Shown: piece by piece, positions 57,300 through 64,000 of the stretch | Numbering within the stretch: position 1 is the first letter of the stretch | Layout of the letters: each line of letters opens with the position of its first letter | From: Stomoxys calcitrans | Taxonomy: Eukaryota > Arthropoda > Insecta > Diptera > Muscidae | Reading direction: 5' to 3' | Assembly (NCBI RefSeq): GCF_963082655.1 | Contig: NC_081555.1 | Location: 25,540,776-25,604,775 of the forward strand | Length of the DNA stretch: 64,000 nt | Notes under the pieces: model-generated | What the model saw: the letters and a program-made list of their open reading frames with translations, nothing else | The model's database searches: none | Told to the model about the DNA's origin: nothing | Made by a program: the position numbers and the translations under genes

Positions 57300-57745
57300 T
57301 TGTTGTTGTAACCAAATTTCTGTGTATAGAGGTAGCGACAAACGCCATGGGTGAGCAAGCTCGTTTCGGTGTACAGGGTTGATCGTCGCGGGAACGTTAT
57401 GGCCTTAATGGTTACTTAAAGGCGCCAATAATTCGTTTTATCATATCGAGTATTATAGGCATTCTCGCTGAGACTCTCCACTCGATACCGCTGAATGTCC
57501 GCAAATGCAATTGCAGCTACTCCGTATACGAAGTATACAACTATCCGGAACCTGTGGATCACCCTATAGCTCTCAGGAAGACTAAAGGCGCCAATAATTC
57601 GTTTTATCATATCGAGTATTATAGGCATTCTCGCTGAGACTCCGCACTCGATATCGCTGAATATCCGCAAATGCAATTGCAGCTACTACGTACACGAAGT
57701 ATACAACTATCCGCAACCTGTGGATGACCCCTATAGCTCTCAGGA
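57300..57745 (+). repeat. Dispersed repeat with a tandem ~174-bp duplication
   Basis: Begins GTTGTTGTTGTAACCAAATT. AAAGGCGCCAATAATTCGTT ... AGCTCTCAGGAAGA occurs at 57417-57590 and again at 57591-57750. It shares GGCGCCAATAACTCG and GATACCGCTG-type phrases with 35300 and 58190. Confidence 0.75.
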
Positions 57746-57999
57746 AGATATGATTTCGATTAGAATGTAAAAAGACTGATGTGATAGGAGTTGATAGGGA
57801 AAGGGGCAGTTAGGAGGCTAAGGGTAGAGAAGGGAAATTTATAACAGGAATATGAGATATCAGCATAGCAAAAAGGGGAGGAAAGGTATACGAAAAGGTG
57901 TGATAAATTAAGATTAAACTAAAGAGAGGAATGTGGTATAAAGGGATAAAAGAGATAAGGATAGAACAGTTGGGATAGGTTGAGATAAGGTAAATGGAA

Positions 58000-58450
58000 A
58001 AGTTGTTGTAGCCACATTTGTATGTGAAGCTAGCGATCCTTGTCAAGCTTCATAGGTGAGCATGCTCGTTCCGGTCCATAAGATTGATCGCCGTGCGAAC
58101 GTTATGGCCATTGGTGCCAATGACTCACTTAAACAAGAGCCGGCATCGCCGGTTCTCTCACCGAGGGGACAAGTTGGCCATTGGTTATTTAAAGGCGCCA
58201 ATAACTCGCCTTGTTATATTGAGCATCATATGCACTCAGAATTTGTGCAAGAGCAGGTGCGGGTCGGCCTCACACTGAGACTCTCCGCTTGATACCGCTG
58301 CTTGTCCGCGACTATCGTTGCAGCTACTCGCGCCTGGTAGCTCGCAGCTAAGCTTCTCGTGACAGCAATGAACACCACACATATCGGACCTCAATGTTTC
58401 AGCCTGTGTGGTGGTCACAGCTATCCCGTGCTGGGATTCCGCTGGTTGTC
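58000..58450 (+). repeat. Dispersed repeat, related copy
   Basis: GTTGTTGTAGCCACATTTGT, GCGATCCTTGTCAAGCTTCA and GCTTGTCCGCGACTATCGTT align with 35230-35480. The copy has an internal partial duplication (GTTATGGCCATTGGTGCC and GTTGGCCATTGGTTATTT). Confidence 0.65.
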
Positions 58451-59350
58451 CCCGACAGCAACGATTAGAAATGAAAGGAATAGGGATTCTGATAATGGGA
58501 CAAAGGATAGGGGAGAATATGGAATAGCTGGTGGTAGGGATTAATAAAAACAGATGGTAAAGATAAGGAAAAATAGTAGGGATAGGAAAGAAAGGAATGG
58601 GAGAGATATGGATAGTGGACATAGACATAGAGGAGAGAAAGGTAGTATATATAGGAAAAGGGAAGAAAAGTAAAACATATATAGGGATAAGATAAGGCAC
58701 TTACGGGAAGGACTGATAGATATAGTTGTGACAGCAATATGTTAGATAAGCACAGGGGAGAAAAAAAATTAAGCAGATAGATGTTGAAGATATGGTGGGA
58801 TGGAGAAGATTGAAATAGATGAAAATATGGTGGCGGAGATTGGGAGAGATAAGGGGGGAATATTGTGGTAAGCCATCGATATATTCTCGATCCGCGTAAA
58901 ATTCTAAATGATCTAGGTTAGGTTAGTTTAAAGGACATGCGCCTGGTAAATGCAGTTGCCAACATAGAAATAGAATAAAAACTAAAAACTCTGAGACTCT
59001 CTAGCCATCTATAGAGAACCGCCCCGTCAACCATCCCAGATGCTTGCACAATTGCAGAATGTCTCGGGGGCGATAGACTGTAAAGAGCTGGCACAGCAGA
59101 TGCTCAACCATCTCCAACTCCTCTCATCACGATATACCCTGCAGAAATCCTCCTCTTCCCAAGCCCATTACTATGTACAATAGCTGCAAAGAGTTCATAG
59201 GTGGTGTGTATCCAAAGTTTTTTAGATGTCTTTACTTTATTGTGTTATTTTGATTTCATCTTCCCCACAAACTATTTGCTTGTCATATCTAACAAATGAA
59301 AATACTAGTTCATCTAGTCTTATAGACGACATTAAATTAAATATTAATCT
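58451..59350. other. Purine-rich then mixed spacer
   Basis: 58480-58870 is rich in GGGATAG/GGAGA-type purine runs without a stable period. 58915-59215 is unassigned and begins with TAGGTTAGGTTAG, a LINE-end-like sequence in reverse. A reverse AATAAA at 59352-59357 may end the DHX57-type transcript. Confidence 0.4.
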
Positions 59351-59479
59351 ATTTATTAGTATAAAAATAATGATCGCACAGTATATTTACACATACACAA
59401 AATTAGCTACATTAATACTAGTAGTCCTCAAAAACACAACATCTCCTCTATAGGGAATAATTTCTTTTAGCAATTATCC

Positions 59480-62400
59480 TTAATTGTTGTGGCCAATTAG
59501 ATAGACTATACTTTGGATTATTTTCCGACCATTTTCATGATTTAACAAATTCAAACAGGGATCACGAATTTTCTCTTCCAATAATTTCAAAAGTTCCGTA
59601 CGCAAACACTGTATCATTTCGGCGGTCTCGTGATTATGAGCCTTTATTATTATCCAGCCATCCTCGAGTAGGAATAGAAAATCACCATCATGTAATTCTA
59701 CTTTTAAATCGGAACCAGCAAACAGAACAAGGGTAACTAAAGGCAGCATACTACATTCTCGTATGAAAATTCTGGAAGTTTTCACCTTTTCCTGGTACAC
59801 CAAAAAGGGCGATTGGAATGTTGCGACATCTGCATTTATGGAAGAGGGATGTATGGCCACATAGCCGTCTTCTTTGGTTTTGAAACGTAAATCTCTGGCA
59901 GTGGCTAACTTGGGCATAGCACCACCCGCTGTTTGTATATAACTGCGTTCGGGTGTTAGTATCTTTACAATATTCGGATAGAGAGAAGCACATAGAAGGG
60001 AAATCAAAAGACGATTGTTATCTCCGTTAATGTTTAAATCGCAACCTATAGGAAAAATGTGGTATTTTAGGATTGCCCAAATTGGTTAAGTTAATTTTTT
60101 ATTTTTTACACTTACCTGTTAACTCCAATATATTGTCATGGGCATTTTTTCGCTTTCTGGGCACATTGACTGGCACAAAACCTATGGAGACCAGTAATTC
60201 CAAAAACTGATATTTCACCTCAGATATGGTTTGCAAAGTTTTTAGCGATAGATAATGTTCATCTGCATAATTGCGGCTGGCAAAAAAGTTGCGTTTAGAA
60301 ACATCCAACCATTTCTGTAAGATAAAGGAATTGGTATAAGCCCACATAAATGTTTGTGAATGCACACTTAACCCACCTTATAAGCCAGCAAACAGGTCAA
60401 ATGATCGCTATTGCATAGAGCATATTCTCTTTTGCGTCTCTCAGCTTCTGCTCGTTTGTTAAAGGGGCTAACAAATGGTGATTTGTGTGAGAGACAGGCG
60501 GCAATGGTTAACACACTATCCAGGCATTGGAAAATGGCTCCAAACAACATAAGTTTTCCTATCCTTACATCGACAGGCAATGCGGACAAATGGTGGCCCA
60601 AAGGTGTCAAATGTTGTTCCTCATCTAAGGCACCTACATCCTGCAGACGATTAACAGCGGAAACTATATTTTCTTCGGTAGGCGGTTCTAAGGTCTGTCC
60701 CAAAACTTCCACAACATTTAGACCCTTGAAATTTGGTAAAGTTTTAATACGCAACACCAGCTGCTCTAATGGCACTCTATGGATTTCGGGCACAGGTTGG
60801 GCCAAGAAACTGTATTTATAACGATGTTGTGTATACAAATGTATACAAACACCAGGCATAACACGACCAGCGCGACCTTTACGTTGATTAGCATTTGCCC
60901 GCGAGACATAGACAAGTTCCAGAGATTCCATGTTGCGATTAGAGTCGAAGCGTTTTTCCTTCATCAGACCATAATCGACCACAAACACACAATCGTCTAT
61001 GGTCACCGAAGTTTCGGCAATATTTGTGCTTAGGACAATTTTTCTCTTGCCCTTGGGCGCAGGACGAAATACAGCGCTTTGCTCTTCGCTGGATAGAGTT
61101 GAATGTAAAGGAACTAAAATGAATTTGCCAGATCTGAAAAAAGAGGGTAGGAGTATAAGAGTAGTTTATGACATTTTTCCCATGTTTCAAGCTACCTTGG
61201 CCCAAATATATTGCTATCACTAAGGGCATCGTGTATGGATTGAATTTCCTGTAGACCTGGTAGAAAGATTAAAATTGTGCCCTCACGTGGCCACTCATGT
61301 TCACCTTCAACTATGTATTTTAAAACAGATTCTATCAGTTCAGGGTTGATTTTCATGGGTTCCATGAGGTAGATGGATTTACAAGTCTTCTTTGAATAGT
61401 CTGAAAGAAATAAAGAAATGTAAACAAATATTAAAGAAAACGTGTAGGAGTTAGGAGGCCACCGTAGCGCAGAGGTTAGCATGACCGGCTATGACGCTGA
61501 ATGCCTGGGTTCGAATCCTGGCGAGAACATCAGAAAAATTGTCAGCGGTGGTTATTCCCTCCTAATGCTGGCGACGTTTGTAAGGTACTGTGACATGTAA
61601 AAAACTTCCCTCCAAAGAGTTGTCGCACTGGGGCACGCCGTTCGGACTCGGCTATAAAAGGAGGCCCTTATCATTGGGCAGTTAAACAGGTGACGTGTGT
61701 CTTGTGGTAACAATCGGAACACACATCTTGCATGTTGGCATTAATCCTTGCTCTGTAGGAGTTTAGGCGGCTACCTGATCGTAATTCAGGAAGAACCACT
61801 ATGGTTTGAAGGGAAAGGTCAATTTCCAACCCAAAAGTTATTGCTTGAACAGCATGGAGCTATGTCTTTTCGCGGGTAGGATTTTTGTCTCTTGATGGAT
61901 GTAGTCCACGTGAGAACTGAGGAGACACCTCGTCGCAGTTCGAAGAGCGGCATTCTGACAGATCTGAATAATATTACACTGGGTGTCACATAGCTGACGA
62001 GATCACATTGACGCTACAGTCCGAACGGCGTGCCGCAGTGTGACACCTCTTTAGAGAGAAGTTTTACATGGCATAGTACCTCACAAATGTTGCCAGCATT
62101 AGGAGGGGAAAGCCACCGCTGAACATTTTTTCTGATGGTCTCGCCAGAACCACATCGCAGATCAATATTTTGAAGTGTTACAAAAGGAATGAATAGATTA
62201 GTATATCCCCTCATCCTATGGTGGTGGGAATTAGAACCCTTTTTTTTATTAATTTTGGCTTCACTTACCTGCATATCGTGAATACATGGCAGACAAATTC
62301 AATTTCTCATCTTTTATCTTTGAGGGAGGCGCTGTATTCTCTGCTTTTATATCGGCATACTCCAACTCCCTCATTAGTTCCTCTTCTTCCTTTTTACTAA

Positions 62401-64000
62401 CCTTACGGCTATATTGAGAATCACATTCCATTACAAAATCACAACGTTCAATGATATCTTCCAGAAATAGTTGTTCCACCGGAAATGTCCTGCCGGGAAT
62501 ATCTAAAACTGGCACCCCGCCAAAGTAGTCGGAAAACAATTTGGCATTCAAGGTGGCCGACATTAAAATGACTTTAAGATCTCGGCGCACTGGCAATATT
62601 CGTTTGAGTATCATAAGCAAAAAATCAGATTCTTCGCTACGTTCATGGACCTCATCCACAATAATGTGGGTCACCGAGTCCAGCAGAGGCTCTGAGGCCA
62701 AACGTCTTAATAGTATACCAGTGGTGCAGAATGTTAGACGTGTGGAAGGTGATATTTTATTTTCCAAGCGTATTTGATAGCCCACAGTTTGACCCACTCT
62801 TTCGGCCCTTTCATCTGCCACTCTCTCGGCCACTCCAATGGCCGACAGTCTTCTGGGTTGTGTGCATATAACCTCGACATGGGGCATTTTTTGTGAGTTA
62901 TCCAGCTGGGAGGCTTTGAAGAACCAATTGTCTAAAATAAATTGAGGCACTTGGGTAGATTTACCACAACCAGTTTCTCCCGAAATCACCAATATCTGAG
63001 AGGTTTCCAGCAAGTTTAATATGTCCATCATTTTACTGAAGGCTGGTAGATTTTGGCGTGACTTTAACATTTTCTTGTATTTTTCGTCATTTCTGCGTTC
63101 CATGAAACGTTTGAGCAACTGTCTATCGTCCTTTTCCAATGCCTGGGGGTCTTTTCTAAAGCCATCTCCATGGGAGGTTAAGCCCTTTTCATAGTGAGTA
63201 GGTAGATTTTCAAAGACCTGGGCGTCCTCGGCCTTCTCCGCGTCATCTTCAATGTGGAACAGCGACTTATCGGCTTTGGGGAAAGGTTCATTATCTAGAT
63301 CGATATTTTCCGCAAAACTCTCCATTTGTAGCATTTCTGATATGCTATAGACGCAAGGTATGCCATCGCGGCATGACTCTTGGGCCTCCCGGTATAATTT
63401 TCTAGCGATTTTCAGCCTTATCTCGTTGGGTATGTCGTGACAAGTTGTCTTAAGGTAAACGTAGGGAGCCTCATAAGGATATTTGGTTTTGGGTGGAAAT
63501 CTTAGTTCTAAATAAAACCACTTCTCATCGGATTCATCGATTTTTTCCTTGCCCACAGATTTGTCAATAACTTCCGGTTCGGGTCTAATATGGGCAAATC
63601 TGCATTTGGGTCCATATTTACATGTTCCTTTTTCATCAAAGTTTCTACATCGGGGCGGCCCTTTGGGCTTTTTTATATTTCTTTTGTCCTTGGCTTCTTG
63701 CAAGGCTTTGGCAGCAGCATCACGAGCTTTTCTAACCTCCGAGGGACTATGTTGCAGCAAATGTTCAATTTTGAATTTTAAACTCCATACCAGATTCTTT
63801 TCTTTCTCTTCGAAGCCTTTGTCATAGATGGACTCTAATGCCTCCTTCTCATCACGTCTCATATCCAGCAGTTCGTTTTCGGTAAAATCAGCAGCAGCTG
63901 CATTGAAGTCCGCTACGTTTTCTCCCTCTGCACCAGGTTCAGGAATTTTTAAATATTTACGAAACAGCAGATATAAAGTCTGATCTATATCACCCTCGCA
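59480..64000 (-). CDS. DHX57-type DExH-box RNA helicase (5' end outside window)
   Basis: Minus exons 64000-62269, 61400-61196, 61133-60377, 60314-60116 and 60045-59480 join in frame into 1152 visible residues and are open to the window edge, so the N-terminus (perhaps 150-230 residues) is missing. Order: an RWD-like segment (ALESIYDKGF); a CCCH finger (C-x8-C-x5-C-x3-H, CRNFDEKGTCKYGPKCRFAH); the rest of the RWD-like fold (WFYLELRFPPKTKYPYEAP); helicase motifs GETGCGKST, TQPRR, DEVH, SAT, STNIAETSVTI and QRKGRAGR; and then HA2 and C-terminal OB-type regions ending at 59480. DEVH in place of DEAH is, as I recall, usual for DHX57. The protein should be an ATP-dependent RNA helicase; its substrate is not shown. 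Introns are 58-75 bp except the first visible one (868 bp), which holds SINEs. Confidence 0.92.
61457..61700 (+). mobile_element. tRNA-derived SINE, copy 3
   Basis: A-box TAGCGCAGAGG at 61465-61475 and B-box GGTTCGAATCC at 61508-61518, both exact matches to the polymerase III consensus. The body (CTCCAAAGAGTTGTCGCACT; GGACTCGGCTATAAAAGGAG) matches the copy at 48853. It is inserted in an intron of the DHX57-type gene, antisense to it. Confidence 0.85.
62018..62155 (-). mobile_element. tRNA-derived SINE, inverted truncated copy
   Basis: GTCCGAACGGCGTGCCGCAG and TGGCATAGTACCTCACAAAT are the reverse of the SINE body. It stops at the B-box end (GGTCTCGCCAGAACC). It is in the same intron as 61457-61700 but in the opposite orientation. 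The piece to its right (62160-62235) is the GGTGGTGGGA end of a fly repeat element. Confidence 0.75.
62269..64000 (-). CDS. DHX57-type gene: RWD/CCCH and first RecA-like domain exon
   Basis: One exon carries the CCCH finger (about 63660-63600), Walker A GETGCGKST (about 62983-62957) and IIVDEVHERSEESDFLL (about 62668-62618), and it ends MYSRYAG at the donor GTAAGT (62268). The reading frame continues past the methionine at 63862 to the window edge (ELLDMRRDEKEALESIYD), so that methionine is internal. Confidence 0.9.

Noticed and set aside
61457..61530. tRNA gene
   Set aside because: A- and B-boxes are perfect, but acceptor and anticodon stems do not pair properly. The sequence continues into a shared SINE body and has several copies.

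Overview
The window looks like nuclear DNA from a higher (calyptrate, probably muscid) fly. Its four protein-coding genes are insect-like, split by short GT-AG introns, and embedded in AT-rich DNA crowded with the dispersed repeats typical of house-fly and stable-fly relatives. The species is an inference. I saw no rRNA, no free-standing tRNA gene, no CRISPR array and no bacterial or organellar sequence.

Layout. Positions 1-18800 hold no gene I can support: decayed non-LTR retrotransposon pieces, several MITE families, a recurrent element built of ~154-bp tandem units, a ~400-bp direct duplication, a ~50-bp-arm foldback and a 29-bp-period array. At 18795-19631 (minus) lies an Ssu72-type RNA polymerase II CTD phosphatase gene. 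It is divergent from a 10-exon gene (20830-33489, plus) for a 1457-residue protein with RS-rich, coiled-coil and two matrin-type zinc-finger regions (ZNF318-like). Introns of the latter carry a foldback retroelement relic, a three-copy 153-bp repeat, a 1.6-kb pyrimidine-rich minisatellite and a mariner MITE. Positions 33.8-39 kb are transposon and LINE debris and repeats. At 40682-48132 (minus) lies the five-exon suppressor of sable homologue (1312 residues), whose first intron holds a long 29-bp array split by a 5'-truncated LINE with an intact reverse transcriptase frame. Positions 48.2-59.4 kb are again gene-poor, with a tRNA-derived SINE and old LINE pieces. At 59480-64000 (minus) lies a DHX57-type DExH helicase gene that runs off the right edge.

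All four genes concern RNA: CTD dephosphorylation and 3'-end formation (Ssu72), a nuclear RS/zinc-finger protein, surveillance and premature termination of nuclear transcripts (su(s)), and an RNA helicase (DHX57). They are separate transcription units, so the clustering may be chance. Exon boundaries were set by eye from reading frame and GT-AG sites. The ZNF318-like and su(s) models join in frame from ATG to stop, and the DHX57 model joins in frame from the window edge to its stop.
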